Source: Candidatus Kuenenia hertensis (lineage in GTDB: Bacteria > Planctomycetota > Brocadiia > Brocadiales > Brocadiaceae). Taken from it: DNA of 64,000 nt. Positions 26,913 through 36,358 of the stretch are shown here, in pieces (within the stretch, counting starts at the first letter, position 1; the number at the start of each line of letters is the position of its first letter). The notes under the pieces are model-generated. The model did no database searches and had not been told where the DNA came from. It worked only from the letters and a program-made list of their open reading frames with translations. The stretch lies in contig SOET01000021.1 in assembly GCA_021646465.1 (NCBI GenBank), forward strand, positions 1-64,000, in the 5' to 3' direction. A program made the translations under genes and the position numbers.

Positions 26913-29543
26913 TTATATATTTCGCCCTCTGAAAATTCGCCTGAAATATTTTTCAATTTCAACTGCTATAAAGACCACAGACGACATGGCAAGGGCAAAT
27001 AGTAACTCACCGAAGGTAAGTGCATTCGTTTTGAATATTGGTTGCAGGAAAGGCACATATATAGTTGCCATTTGGAGGGCAAAGGTCAAAAGGACGGCCA
27101 TGATCAATGGTTTATTCGAGAATAAACCCAAACTGAAAACCGATTCCCTTTCGGAACGTATCGCAAGAACATTCCCCATCTGTGAGAGACAGAGAACCGT
27201 AAATGCCATTGTCCGCCAATGAGTAATGCCGGTTTTTATCGCCCATGCCTGAGTAAAAAGAGTAACCCCCCCCATCAATAGACCTACCCAGATAATACGA
27301 GTGCCAAGACCATGGGCAAATATGCTTTCGTTGGGTTGCCGGGGTGGTCTTTTCATAATATCCTTGTGTGCTTTTTCCACAGAAAGTGCAAGACCGGGAA
27401 GGCCGTCGGTCAAAAGATTTACCCAAAGAATATGGATGGGCAGAAGCGGGATGGGAAGGCCAAGAAACGGCGCGAGGAATATAGACCATATCTCGCCGGC
27501 ATTACTTGTCATAGTGTACGTTATAAAACTCCTTATATTATCAAAAATCCTCCTTCCTTCCTTGACTGCCTTTACAATAGTGGCAAAATTGTCATCAAGA
27601 AGTATCATGTGGGAAGCCTCTTTTGAGACGTCGGTGCCGGTAATACCCATTGCAATTCCTATATCAGCCCTTTTCAGGGCAGGTGCATCATTGACGCCGT
27701 CTCCCGTCATGGCAACAAACTGCCCCTTGTCCTGAATAGCCTTAATGATCTTAAGTTTCTGTTCAGGGGCAACCCTGGCATATACCCTTATTTTTTCCGC
27801 CTTCCTTCCAAATTCTTCCATCGGAAGACTTTCAAGATATGTACCTGTTATAACTTCCCCGCTGTCCTCTATTATACCCAGCCTTCTTGCTATAGCTCTT
27901 GCGGTTACAGGATGATCCCCCGTTATCATGACAGGTTTTATACCAGCAGATTTGCATAATGACACGGCCTCCATTGCCTCCTCTCTCGGAGGATCCATGA
28001 TGCCAACCAGACCAAGAAACGTAAGCCCGCTCTCCACCTCTTCAGAAATCATCTTTTCCGGAACCGAATTCCACTTCCTCATCCCAACGGCAAGTACCCT
28101 CAAACCATCGGCAGCCATTCTTTCGCTTTCCCTGATTATTTCTTCCCTGTTTATATCCTTAGTCCCTTCTGACGTCATAATATTCACAGAACTGGCCAGG
28201 ATGATCTCTACGCCGCCTTTCGTAAAGGAATGCCCACCCCCATTCCGGTCCGTATGAACAGTGGTCATACACTTCCTGTCCGAATCAAAAGGTATCTCAG
28301 ATATCCTTTTATTATCCTTTTCCAAATCATCCTTTTTGGAACCAACCTTCTCTGAAGCCTGGTAAAGGGCCACCTCTGTGGGATCGCCAATAACCTTGCC
28401 ATCGGCATCAGTGGTTACATCGTTGCTTAAAGCCATCGCCTTAAACAAAGTTGTATGTGGAGCAGTGCTCGGAGCAGCAAACTCTGAACTCCTGACCATA
28501 CTGCCGTCAACATATAATTCTTCAACTGACATCTTATTCAGGGTAAGGGTACCCGTTTTGTCGGTGCAGATGTATGTTACAGAACCGAGGGTTTCCACTG
28601 CCGGCAGTTTCCTGATAAGTACATTCTGCCTTACCATCTTCCTGGCGCCAAGAGCCAGAGATATGGTTACAACAGCCGGAAGCGCCTCCGGTATTGCAGC
28701 GACAGCCAGAGAAATAGAAGTAAGAAGCATCAGGATTGGCGATACTCCCCTCATAATTCCAATCACAAAGACAATTGCGCATAAAGCAATGACAGCAATA
28801 GCAAGCCTTTGTCCAAATCTGGCGAGCCTCTTTTGCAATGGTGTTTTTACCTCTTTCTCCGTCTGAAGCATCGTGGCTATCTTGCCAAGCTCTGTTTCCA
28901 TCCCTGTGGCAACAACAACCCCTTTCCCGCGTCCATAGCTGACGATAGTCCCCTTGTAAGCCATGTTCCGTCTGTCTCCAATGGGTATCATTTCCTTGTG
29001 AAGAGGACTTGTTGTCTTTTCTACAGGGACGGACTCTCCGGTAAGAGCTGCCTCTTCTACTTTCAACTGGACCGATTCTAAAAGCCTCAGATCGGCAGGA
29101 ACTACCATCCCCGCTTCAAGAACCACAATATCTCCGGGAACAATTTCGCGTGCCGGAATTAAAGATTGGTCCCCGTTTCGCAGAACGGAAGCCGAAGGTG
29201 CAGCCATCATCTTCAATGCCTCCATCGCCTTTTCTGCCCTGTATTCCTGGACAAATCCAATCACCGCATTCAGCACCACAATCACAACAATGGCGATGGT
29301 ATCTGTGACATCCCCAATAATGCCGGAAATAACGGCAGCCACCATAAGCACGATAATCATAAAGTCCTTAAACTGGTCAAGAAACATTATAAAGGGGGTT
29401 CTTTTTTTACTCTCTTTTAGTTCGTTTGGACCGTATTTATCAAGTCGAATTTTTGACTCTTCGAAAGAAAGTCCCTGAAGGGAAGAGCGGACATCTTCCA
29501 GGACTTCTTTTACTTCCTTTTGATACCATAATTTCTTAACCAT
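26913..29543 (-). CDS. P-type cation-transporting ATPase, Ca2+ (PMR1/SERCA)-like
   Basis: This 876-residue P-IIA type ATPase pumps cations across the membrane using an aspartyl-phosphate intermediate. The phosphorylation motif DKTGTLT, actuator TGES, the hinge MTGDGVNDAPAL and the nucleotide region KGGVE are present. Membrane segment 4 has AAIPEALPAVV, and segment 6 has NLLTDGLPGLALSVE, the signature of Ca2+/Mn2+ pumps rather than Cu pumps, which carry CPC. The N-terminal region resembles PMR1-type bacterial Ca2+ ATPases. It lies upstream of the adaptor, separated by 112 bp. Ion specificity is inferred. Confidence 0.92.
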   Translation of the reverse strand: MVKKLWYQKEVKEVLEDVRSSLQGLSFEESKIRLDKYGPNELKESKKRTPFIMFLDQFKDFMIIVLMVAAVISGIIGDVTDTIAIVVIVVLNAVIGFVQEYRAEKAMEALKMMAAPSASVLRNGDQSLIPAREIVPGDIVVLEAGMVVPADLRLLESVQLKVEEAALTGESVPVEKTTSPLHKEMIPIGDRRNMAYKGTIVSYGRGKGVVVATGMETELGKIATMLQTEKEVKTPLQKRLARFGQRLAIAVIALCAIVFVIGIMRGVSPILMLLTSISLAVAAIPEALPAVVTISLALGARKMVRQNVLIRKLPAVETLGSVTYICTDKTGTLTLNKMSVEELYVDGSMVRSSEFAAPSTAPHTTLFKAMALSNDVTTDADGKVIGDPTEVALYQASEKVGSKKDDLEKDNKRISEIPFDSDRKCMTTVHTDRNGGGHSFTKGGVEIILASSVNIMTSEGTKDINREEIIRESERMAADGLRVLAVGMRKWNSVPEKMISEEVESGLTFLGLVGIMDPPREEAMEAVSLCKSAGIKPVMITGDHPVTARAIARRLGIIEDSGEVITGTYLESLPMEEFGRKAEKIRVYARVAPEQKLKIIKAIQDKGQFVAMTGDGVNDAPALKRADIGIAMGITGTDVSKEASHMILLDDNFATIVKAVKEGRRIFDNIRSFITYTMTSNAGEIWSIFLAPFLGLPIPLLPIHILWVNLLTDGLPGLALSVEKAHKDIMKRPPRQPNESIFAHGLGTRIIWVGLLMGGVTLFTQAWAIKTGITHWRTMAFTVLCLSQMGNVLAIRSERESVFSLGLFSNKPLIMAVLLTFALQMATIYVPFLQPIFKTNALTFGELLFALAMSSVVFIAVEIEKYFRRIFRGRNI

Positions 29544-29613
29544 TTTTATTTATATTCACGCAGGAATTCAAAATTAATACTAATGTAAATTCTCGAAAAT
29601 CAGATGTTATTAG

Positions 29614-29973
29614 CTACTCTTTGTTTTCTAATAATTCTTTCATCTTATTTTTTAATTCTTTAAGATCAGAGGACTTTATTATGTACGCATCGGCCTGCCA
29701 GGACAAAAAACTTACCTTATAACAAGTAAACGCCGTGTTAATAATGACGGGTATTTTCCCGTGTTTGCTTAAAATTTTCCCCATGGATTCGAGTCCATCC
29801 ATTTTTGGCATAATAATGTCCATTACTATTAGGTCCGGCATATAATTATTTACCATTTTTACGCCTTCTACGCCGTCCTTTGCAGTAATAACATTATACC
29901 CCTCGTTTTCCAATTCCTGCTTATACAGTAATCGTTGATTTTTATCATCTTCCACTACAAGGATAGTCTTCAT
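29614..29973 (-). CDS. Single-domain response regulator
   Basis: The 119-residue protein is a stand-alone CheY-like receiver with no output domain. It has the acidic pair at VVEDD, the phospho-acceptor aspartate in LIVMDIIMPKMDG, the threonine in INTAF and the lysine in IIKSSD. It would take phosphate from a histidine kinase not in this window. It sits between the Ca2+-type ATPase and the metal-binding fragment on the same strand; a link to metal response is possible but not shown. Confidence 0.9.
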   Translation of the reverse strand: MKTILVVEDDKNQRLLYKQELENEGYNVITAKDGVEGVKMVNNYMPDLIVMDIIMPKMDGLESMGKILSKHGKIPVIINTAFTCYKVSFLSWQADAYIIKSSDLKELKNKMKELLENKE

Positions 29974-30231
29974 CTGTTATCTCTTAACGAAAGATTATTT
30001 GATTAAAACAACCCCCTGAATCCCCCTTTTCTAAGGGAACTTTTGCAGCAGGCAGCCTTTGGCGGGTTCAGGTTTATAACATGAACCCATAAGTTTATTC
30101 AGTTGATAACGCTGATTACAGACAGTGACAAAATCCCTGCTTGTCAATAGAAACAATATAAAACGTAGGGTTCATGTTGCAAACATGAACCCGCAACGGA
30201 GGACCGCAGAGAACTCAACATGTATTTAATT
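29974..30231. other. Intergenic region with a palindromic GGGTTCATGTT repeat
   Basis: GGGTTCATGTT (30168-30178) and AACATGAACCC (30182-30192) form an 11-bp hairpin with a GCA loop. A diverged copy of the same unit (GGGTTCAGG...AACATGAACCC) lies near 30057-30083. No gene is seen. Confidence 0.5.
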
Positions 30232-30516
30232 CTAATCATGTTCATGTTCATGTTCATCTTCCAACTCTTTCATTTTTACTAAATCCATCCCACACACAGG
30301 ACATTTTCCAGACTTATCACTTTTACTGCCTTCATGTTTCATAGGGCAAATATAACTATCCTTTAAGACATGTTCTGCCTCCATATTGTTCATGATTTTC
30401 ATGGACAGCTTCTGCACTGTGGTGATCATGACTTCATATGTTTCCCATGTTCCCTGAGTGATTGTACATAAGCATAAACATGCCTGGTAACTTCCGTTCC
30501 AAGTATATCGATCCAA
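30232..30516 (-). pseudogene. Small heavy-metal-binding-domain protein, probably frameshifted
   Basis: The C-terminal 45 residues hold one module of the adaptor type (YICPMKHEGSKSDKSGKCPVC, with CGMDLV) and a His/Glu tail EHEHEHD. The ~50 residues before it look unlike a normal protein start and begin at a TTG without a ribosome binding site. In another frame the upstream DNA encodes a Met/His-rich stretch (MYNHSGNMGNI, stop, then SHDHHSAEAVHENHEQYGG), typical of the N-termini of such proteins. This suggests an intact gene damaged by at least one stop and one frameshift. A shorter product starting at an internal ATG remains possible. Confidence 0.5.
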
Positions 30517-30567
30517 CCAACCATAGGTGTTCCGGTTATTTTATATCAATACACCCTTCATATTTTT

Positions 30568-31815
30568 CTACACAACAGATGAATGAACCAGGTCGCGATA
30601 CAACTTAATCTCTTCCTGTACTAAACGAGGCACAAGAAAATGCTCCCGAACGTACTCGTGTCCCCGTTTTCCCATTTCATGGCTTTTCTTTATATTAGTC
30701 AAGAAATACAATACTTTATCAACAAATTCTTCATTGTTTTGCGCAAGTAACCCATTTACACCGTCGTTAATCTGCAAAGGTATGCCACCCACATTTCCTG
30801 CTACTACAGCAGCTTCCTTCCAGAGCGCCTCCGATACTACTAATCCAAACCCTTCACGTATTGACTTCTGAATCACAACATCTGCTACCCGTTGGAAGCA
30901 ATTTACTTCAAAGGCATGAACACCCGATAAATTCGTGTAAAGAAATATATCCGAATCACCTTTTACCCGATCTTTCACCTGATTATAAATATGCCATCCT
31001 TCAGGATCATCGTCCGCCATACTTCCTATATAGGCAAGCTGAGCGTCATCAACCTTCTCTTTAACCTGCCGATAAACCTCCAAGACACCAAGAGGGTCCT
31101 TCCATGGATCGAACCGAGAAACCTGCAACAACAGCGGACGGCGCAAATTAATACCGAATTCCGCCACAATCGTCTTGCAGACAGCAACGTCCAAATCAAT
31201 ATTTTTAGACGTAAACGGATCAATAGCAGGAGCAATAGTATATAGACAAGGAGTCTTTATATCCCGTGGAACAAATTCCTTCATAGTAAACACCATTGCA
31301 TCATACTCTTCAATAAATGGCTTTATAAAATTCCAAATATCCATATTGGGGCGAGAGGTATCAATGTGGCAACGCCAAATCCATTTCGCATTTCCTCTGC
31401 CATGAAAATGCCGTAAGGCTGCTGGCTGTGGATCATGAATCACGATGAGATCGTAATCATTTTCCAGCATTTTGGCGCAGAGCCTGTTGCGTTTCAAATA
31501 TATTTTTTCCGCTAATGGGGTAAGATCGTAATATTTACCCTGCAAAGCATTATGAAAATTTTTAGTTACTTCAAAGAAAGGTTCTTCTTTACAAAGCAGA
31601 CCCCACTCTGCCTGAAGGCCTAAGTCGTTGAGGAGGGGAATAGTAGAATTGAGCAACTCAGCAACACCGCCTCCATGCGCTGTTGCATTTACGTGCAGCA
31701 CCCGAAGTCCCTGAATCGGCTTTGCCGCCTCTTTCAAATTTGCAACTTTTTCCTGTCCTATAATCGGCGCATAATCATCTATTCTTTTTTTCTTTAAGAT
31801 TACTTTTTCAAGCAT
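30568..31815 (-). CDS. treT: GT4 glycosyltransferase, trehalose synthase (TreT)-like
   Basis: This 415-residue GT-B enzyme resembles the trehalose glycosyltransferring synthase family, which joins NDP-glucose and glucose to make trehalose. Typical are the N-terminal HVNATAHGGGVAELL (donor loop), the WIWRCHIDTSRP segment, LLQVSRFDPWKDPLGVLEVY and the C-terminal EGFGLVVSEALWKEAAVVAGNVGGI with the EX7E-type pair. It lies between TolC and the metal-binding fragment on the same strand. It may share sugar supply with the phosphorylase in the same block. Other GT4 acceptors cannot be excluded. Confidence 0.8.
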   Translation of the reverse strand: MLEKVILKKKRIDDYAPIIGQEKVANLKEAAKPIQGLRVLHVNATAHGGGVAELLNSTIPLLNDLGLQAEWGLLCKEEPFFEVTKNFHNALQGKYYDLTPLAEKIYLKRNRLCAKMLENDYDLIVIHDPQPAALRHFHGRGNAKWIWRCHIDTSRPNMDIWNFIKPFIEEYDAMVFTMKEFVPRDIKTPCLYTIAPAIDPFTSKNIDLDVAVCKTIVAEFGINLRRPLLLQVSRFDPWKDPLGVLEVYRQVKEKVDDAQLAYIGSMADDDPEGWHIYNQVKDRVKGDSDIFLYTNLSGVHAFEVNCFQRVADVVIQKSIREGFGLVVSEALWKEAAVVAGNVGGIPLQINDGVNGLLAQNNEEFVDKVLYFLTNIKKSHEMGKRGHEYVREHFLVPRLVQEEIKLYRDLVHSSVV

Positions 31816-32146
31816 GGAACATTTTCTTTTGATACATAAATTAATTTATTATACTCAATAGACTCACAATTTGTGATTTATAGACAATGTCGTACAAGTT
31901 CAACACGGACAAACAAAGTTTGTCCGTGCCACCCTATTATTAATTTAAAATTCACATCTTAATTGGCACCGTGAGTATAATTTTGACAAGCATTCTTTCA
32001 ATGTCACTTTTTAAAAAATTGTATAATGTTTTACATAATGTAAAAGTAATTTGTAAATAATAAAAACACAAAATGAAAATTTCCTACTCCAGAAGATTAA
32101 AACACATTTTACGGTGCGTCAAATATAATTTTTTGCATTAACTTCT
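31816..32146. other. Intergenic region with an 11-bp hairpin
   Basis: CACGGACAAAC (31904-31914) and GTTTGTCCGTG (31918-31928) form a stem with an AAA loop, without a U-run on either strand. The rest is AT-rich and no ORF is convincing. The hairpin lies downstream of the TolC gene and may end or protect that transcript. Confidence 0.5.
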
Positions 32147-33511
32147 TTATTGTACCAGTTGAATCCCCACGGCTCTTTCAAGATTTGCCAGATTTGTTTC
32201 ATAATCAACTACCGATTTGTAATAATGAAGTTGTGAATTTAAAAGCATCCGTTGACTATCAATCAAACTGAGAAAATCGATAGTATCGGTTTCATAACCG
32301 ATTTCTGCCGCTTTAAGGGATTGTTCCGCCTGCGGAACAATCCCTGTTTTGAAGAGATTTACCGTACTCTCCGATGATTGCAATTTGACAAAATAATCTT
32401 TCACTTCAAACAGTGTCTTATTGTTAATATACCGGTAATCCGACTTGGCAGCATGAAGATCATCTTTCGCTTCTTTAACCCTGGAACGGTTTTTTGGCCA
32501 TAACCATGGTATATTGATCGAAATGGCGGACGCCCATGTATCCGATTTTCCGTCTTCCTGCATATATTCAACCATAGGTTCAAAGTCCGTATAGTAATAA
32601 TCCTTTTTTGAAAGCTTTAGTTGTGCCTCATTCCTTTTGATTGCATGGTCATATTTTTTCAATTCAGGCCTGTTTCTTGCCGCAAGATCTTCCAATTCTT
32701 CCAACGTCATATCCAAATGATGCATTTCAATAAGAGGGGGTTCTCCCAAAGGATGCTGTGGATGCCTGTCAAGCAAAACATTAATCCGGGCAATAACAGA
32801 CTCTTTTTCCTTGTTCAGAACAATAAGCTCATTCGTAAGGGTTGATAACTCAACCTGGGCGGAAAGCACATCTCTTTGCGAAGTATTACCCACAGCATAT
32901 TTTGTTTCCGCAATTTTCGTGAATTTACGAAGCAATTCCCTGTTCTCTTCTGTAATTGCAATAGCACGGTTTACGTAAAATAAATCATAAAAGGCTGTTT
33001 TTACTTCAGCGGTAATTTCCTGTATTTTTGCCTGCAAGTCTTCCTCCACCATTTTAGATTCCTGTGTTGCAACTTTCTCTCTCATATCCAGTTTTCCGGG
33101 AAAAGGTATTTTCTGGGATATGGTATACCGCTGTTGTAACATTCCGGTTTGACCATTAATATTGAGCGGGTGGTTAGACATATCAAAAGAACCTGCACGG
33201 AACATTGGATCATCCAATGATTTTGCCTGAGAAATCCTTGCCTTAGATGCTTTTAATCGTTGGTGCACAGCAATAATCTCAGGATTATGCTCCAGCGCCT
33301 CGTTAATTAGCCACTTTAAATTCAACGACTGAGATGGCATCGCTGCAGGTTTGTCCACGTCTGATTCTTCTTTTGTCTTTTCCGGAAACGTATCGTTGCT
33401 CTCGGTTTGTGAAATCAAGACTAATTGCGGGAAAAGAAGTAAAAAGAATATGAATACATTGCGAACGAAAGTAAGATTCTTCATTTTATTCACGACAAAA
33501 TAGTTCATCAT
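32147..33511 (-). CDS. TolC family outer-membrane efflux protein
   Basis: This is the outer-membrane channel of a tripartite efflux system, probably that of the CusA/CusB-like genes. The 454-residue protein has a signal sequence (FIFFLLLFPQLVLISQ) and the two repeated OEP domains with long amphipathic helices (EALEHNPEIIAVHQRLKASK; YAVGNTSQRDVLSAQVELS; QSLKAAEIGYETDTIDFLSL). The ATG overlaps the stop of the M56 gene (ATGA), so both are translated from one message. An internal ATG at 33484 would also leave a good signal peptide. Confidence 0.9.
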   Translation of the reverse strand: MMNYFVVNKMKNLTFVRNVFIFFLLLFPQLVLISQTESNDTFPEKTKEESDVDKPAAMPSQSLNLKWLINEALEHNPEIIAVHQRLKASKARISQAKSLDDPMFRAGSFDMSNHPLNINGQTGMLQQRYTISQKIPFPGKLDMREKVATQESKMVEEDLQAKIQEITAEVKTAFYDLFYVNRAIAITEENRELLRKFTKIAETKYAVGNTSQRDVLSAQVELSTLTNELIVLNKEKESVIARINVLLDRHPQHPLGEPPLIEMHHLDMTLEELEDLAARNRPELKKYDHAIKRNEAQLKLSKKDYYYTDFEPMVEYMQEDGKSDTWASAISINIPWLWPKNRSRVKEAKDDLHAAKSDYRYINNKTLFEVKDYFVKLQSSESTVNLFKTGIVPQAEQSLKAAEIGYETDTIDFLSLIDSQRMLLNSQLHYYKSVVDYETNLANLERAVGIQLVQ

Positions 33512-34503
33512 TCACACTCAACCATATGGCAATTACTTTCTTTACACTCATCCTTGTTTTTTAACAAATAGGTATGAGAAAAAATGGATGAAAAAATTAT
33601 TGCTGCAAAAAAAAATGATACAACACTTAAATAACAGGGAATCGCAAATAATTTACCTTTACAAGAAGATGATGATTTTGGTTCTATTAAACGCCTTATG
33701 CGATCTTCCAATATTTCCGGTTCGCTTGAAAATGATGATATTGCTATCTGCATCATATTCTGTGTGTTGTATCCGGACAATTTAAGGAGGGCGCTTGCCA
33801 ATTCGAGAGGTTCATTCATAACCTGTAATGCAGCATCGTCAGCGGCCTTCTCGGAACATATTTTATATAAACGTACAAGATAATTGTTAATCGGCAGAAA
33901 GAAATTTAGTGCACTGAAGATTTGCATTATCGCTAACCTCAAAGGAGTTCTATCTCTCTGATGATGAAATTCGTGAAGAACCATTACCTGCAATTCTTTT
34001 GGGGTCAAATAAGAAAACATATCGGAGGACAAACATATTTTTGGACGAAATATGCCAAATGTAAAGGCATTAAGTATTTTGTTCTTCGATATAAATACTG
34101 GATAATTTTTATTGGGAAGTTTTTTTAGTGCGGCTTCTCCGTTCGGATAATCTTTTATATTTTTCAACCTAAGAGAATGAAACAGGTTACGGTTAATAAC
34201 AAATAATAAATATACCTTATAAAGAGCTTTGCCAAACCCGACAAAAAAGACAACTACACAGGTAAAAGAAAATAACATACAAAACGTATAAAAACTGAAA
34301 AGACAAATCAGGCAAATACTTCCACAGCAAGTAACAGAACTGTACGTATTCAAAATCTCTCTTCTATAACTATTAACGCTCAGCAAAATGCCACAAATAA
34401 CCGCAAAGGTAACAGTGCAATTTATCAATAAGAAAAGAGCAAAACAGTTATCAGCATTTCTTTGTTGGTATAGAAGAACATTCTCTCTGCTTTTATTTTT
34501 CAT
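33508..34503 (-). CDS. M56 (BlaR1/MecR1-like) membrane metalloprotease, probable metal-responsive sensor
   Basis: BlaR1-type proteases cleave a BlaI-type repressor after an external signal. The protein has N-terminal membrane segments and a cytoplasmic gluzincin domain with HEFHH (zinc ligands) and a downstream SEKAADD glutamate. One last membrane segment is followed by a short tail. There is no penicillin-binding sensor domain. Instead the tail reads DECKESNCHMVECE, with three cysteines, a histidine and a methionine on the predicted outer side. I chose ATG 34503 (overlap 11 bp with blaI); the frame opens at 34542. Partnership with the adjacent BlaI gene is standard. Metal sensing by the tail is inference from composition and from the efflux neighbours. 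Confidence 0.82.
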   Translation of the reverse strand: MKNKSRENVLLYQQRNADNCFALFLLINCTVTFAVICGILLSVNSYRREILNTYSSVTCCGSICLICLFSFYTFCMLFSFTCVVVFFVGFGKALYKVYLLFVINRNLFHSLRLKNIKDYPNGEAALKKLPNKNYPVFISKNKILNAFTFGIFRPKICLSSDMFSYLTPKELQVMVLHEFHHQRDRTPLRLAIMQIFSALNFFLPINNYLVRLYKICSEKAADDAALQVMNEPLELASALLKLSGYNTQNMMQIAISSFSSEPEILEDRIRRLIEPKSSSSCKGKLFAIPCYLSVVSFFFAAIIFSSIFSHTYLLKNKDECKESNCHMVECE

Positions 34504-34939
34504 TGGTTCGTTCTGTATTAAGTGATTGTTTTTTTGATTCAATTAGTTGGGAGAAATATTCAATTTTATCAGGATTTAATTGTGACATATATTCAACAAA
34601 ATTCACCATTGCAGATCTCAGGGATAGCCCTGAAATCCCTTCAACCACTGCTTTAGACACTATCTCATAAAATTGTTCCTTATTGTAAGAAGGTTTGTAC
34701 AAAAAGGCTTTCTTCTCCTTTCGTTTGCGCAAAAGCCCCTTTTTTGTCATCCTGTTTGTAACAGTAATTACCGCCGAATAGGATACAATCCTCTCCTTCG
34801 GAAAGGATTCTAAAATTTCCTTTACGCTGGATTCTCCCTTCTCCCACAACACATTCATAATATCTTCTTCCAGTTTTCCTAATACCTGATTTAATCCTTT
34901 TCTGAAAGGGTTAAAATTAAATTTCAACGATTTTCCCAT
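34493..34939 (-). CDS. BlaI/MecI/CopY family transcriptional repressor
   Basis: The 148-residue protein has a winged-helix N-terminal DNA-binding domain (LGKLEEDIMNVLWEKGESSVKEI, then TVTNRMTKKGLLRKRKEKKAFLY) and a dimerisation C-terminus. Cleavage sites in this family lie between the two parts. It is the first gene of blaI-M56-tolC, and the M56 protease is its expected partner. No clear TACANNTGTA-type operator was found in the ~90 bp upstream, though TATAAT on the minus strand is present at 35006-35001. It probably controls the efflux genes downstream. Confidence 0.9.
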   Translation of the reverse strand: MGKSLKFNFNPFRKGLNQVLGKLEEDIMNVLWEKGESSVKEILESFPKERIVSYSAVITVTNRMTKKGLLRKRKEKKAFLYKPSYNKEQFYEIVSKAVVEGISGLSLRSAMVNFVEYMSQLNPDKIEYFSQLIESKKQSLNTERTNEK

Positions 34940-35150
34940 ATCCCGTAATAAATTTTTTTGAATGAATGATTACCTCTACACACCTTTAATAAATTTTCAG
35001 ATTATACCCATAATGAAATTATTATATTCTACATAGCGTAAAAGATGCAAGGTATTTTCCTTTTTTTCTTATGTTGTTATTTATTTTTTTCAAAATGTTC
35101 CATTCACCACAAACCCTACTGCATTTCCCTATAAAAATAACATACTTTAC

Positions 35151-35179
35151 TTGACTAACATGCTCTCGATATCTATCAT
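35151..35179 (+). promoter_or_regulatory. Sigma70-type promoter of the epimerase gene
   Basis: TTGACT (35151-35156), 17-bp spacer, TATCAT (35174-35179). It supports a translation start at 35241 rather than an upstream TTG that coincides with the -35 box. Confidence 0.55.
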
Positions 35180-35240
35180 TATAAATTTGCATAATATGCT
35201 GCTTACTCTTTTATACACTATCAGGAAAGTAGGGGTTTTG

Positions 35241-36179
35241 ATGAAAATACTTGTTACAGGTGGTGCAGGCTTTATCGCTTCTCATTTAGTAGATCACTTA
35301 ATTACGAAAGGGCATGACGTAATAATCGTCGATAATCTCTCAACGGGCAGGGTAGAAAACATTAATCCTAAATCAAGTTTTTACAATGTTGATATTTGTG
35401 ATGCTGGTGAATTGGAAGCCGTCTTTAACAAGGAAAGACCCGATGTAGTGAATCATCATGCTGCGCATGCCGATGTGCGGAAATCAGTGGAAATGCCCGC
35501 TTACGATGCAAACATAAACATACTTGGATCGCTGAATTTGTGTCAATTATCGATGAAATATCAAGTAAAGAAATTTATTTATGCTTCTACCGGTGGAGCT
35601 GTCTATGGTGAACCGAAACACCTGCCCGTTACTGAAGAATCACCAATTGAACCCCTGTCCCATTACGGAGTAAGCAAGCATACGGTAGAACATTATTTAT
35701 TTGTTTTTGGCAAATTATACAATATGAACTTTACCATATTAAGATATCCAAACGTTTATGGCCCAAGGCAATCACCATATGGAGAAGCGGGGGTTGTGGC
35801 TATTTTTAGCGAACACATTCTGAATAACAGACGTCCAACTATTTTTGGGGATGGTAGTAAAACAAGGGATTACGTGTTTGTAGAAGATATTATTTCGGCA
35901 AATCTGAAAGTTCTGGAAAACCAGGGAAATGGAGAAACTTTTAATTTGGGTTGGGGGCTGGAAATTTCCGATTTAAATGTTTTTCACGCCGTTCGAAATG
36001 CATTAAATTCGAAAACAGAACCTATCTTCGGAAATAAACGCTATGGAGAAATAGAACATATCTCTCTGGACAGTTCCAAGGCAACGAAGGTACTTGATTG
36101 GAAGCCCAAAATTAACTTCGAGGCGGGAATTGAACTCTCCACCAAATATTATAAGCAGCTAAAAAATGTTACTACTTGA
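35241..36179 (+). CDS. NAD-dependent UDP-sugar epimerase/dehydratase (GalE-like)
   Basis: The 312-residue extended SDR has the NAD motif VTGGAGFIAS at its N-terminus, DNLSTGR typical of UDP-glucose 4-epimerase-like enzymes, and the catalytic pair in SHYGVSKH. PNVYGPRQ and FGDGSKTRDYVFVEDI are conserved substrate-side motifs. The ATG at 35241 follows AGGGG by six bases. The likely role is supply of UDP-galactose- or uronic-acid-type sugars for envelope or exopolysaccharide. It appears monocistronic. Confidence 0.9.
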   Translation: MKILVTGGAGFIASHLVDHLITKGHDVIIVDNLSTGRVENINPKSSFYNVDICDAGELEAVFNKERPDVVNHHAAHADVRKSVEMPAYDANINILGSLNLCQLSMKYQVKKFIYASTGGAVYGEPKHLPVTEESPIEPLSHYGVSKHTVEHYLFVFGKLYNMNFTILRYPNVYGPRQSPYGEAGVVAIFSEHILNNRRPTIFGDGSKTRDYVFVEDIISANLKVLENQGNGETFNLGWGLEISDLNVFHAVRNALNSKTEPIFGNKRYGEIEHISLDSSKATKVLDWKPKINFEAGIELSTKYYKQLKNVTT

Positions 36180-36358
36180 TGCAGTATGTTGATATTTCCC
36201 AATATATTGCGACGTGCGCACAAGATTTAAAGAAACGGAGGAAAACAGTTCATCGTTTCTTTAATACTGCCACTAAAAATTACATTGTCAAGCTGAAATA
36301 ATTTTTGAAAAAGAGTTCTTTTTTTAACAAAAAACAAACAGTTTTTTCTATTGGAATA
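36180..36358. other. Intergenic inverted repeat between epimerase and rpsI
   Basis: TTAAAGAAACG (36227-36237) is repeated inverted at 36254-36264 around a 16-nt loop. It lies between the convergent epimerase and rpsI genes and may mark the transcript ends. No U-run follows it directly. Confidence 0.4.

Noticed and set aside
26899-29478. Several open frames antisense to the P-type ATPase and efflux genes
   Set aside because: They are shadows of real coding regions, with no ribosome binding sites and no family features.
34940-35060. CopY/BlaI operator (TACANNTGTA-type) upstream of the repressor
   Set aside because: Only isolated fragments such as CTACACA and CTACATAG occur; no proper inverted pair was found.
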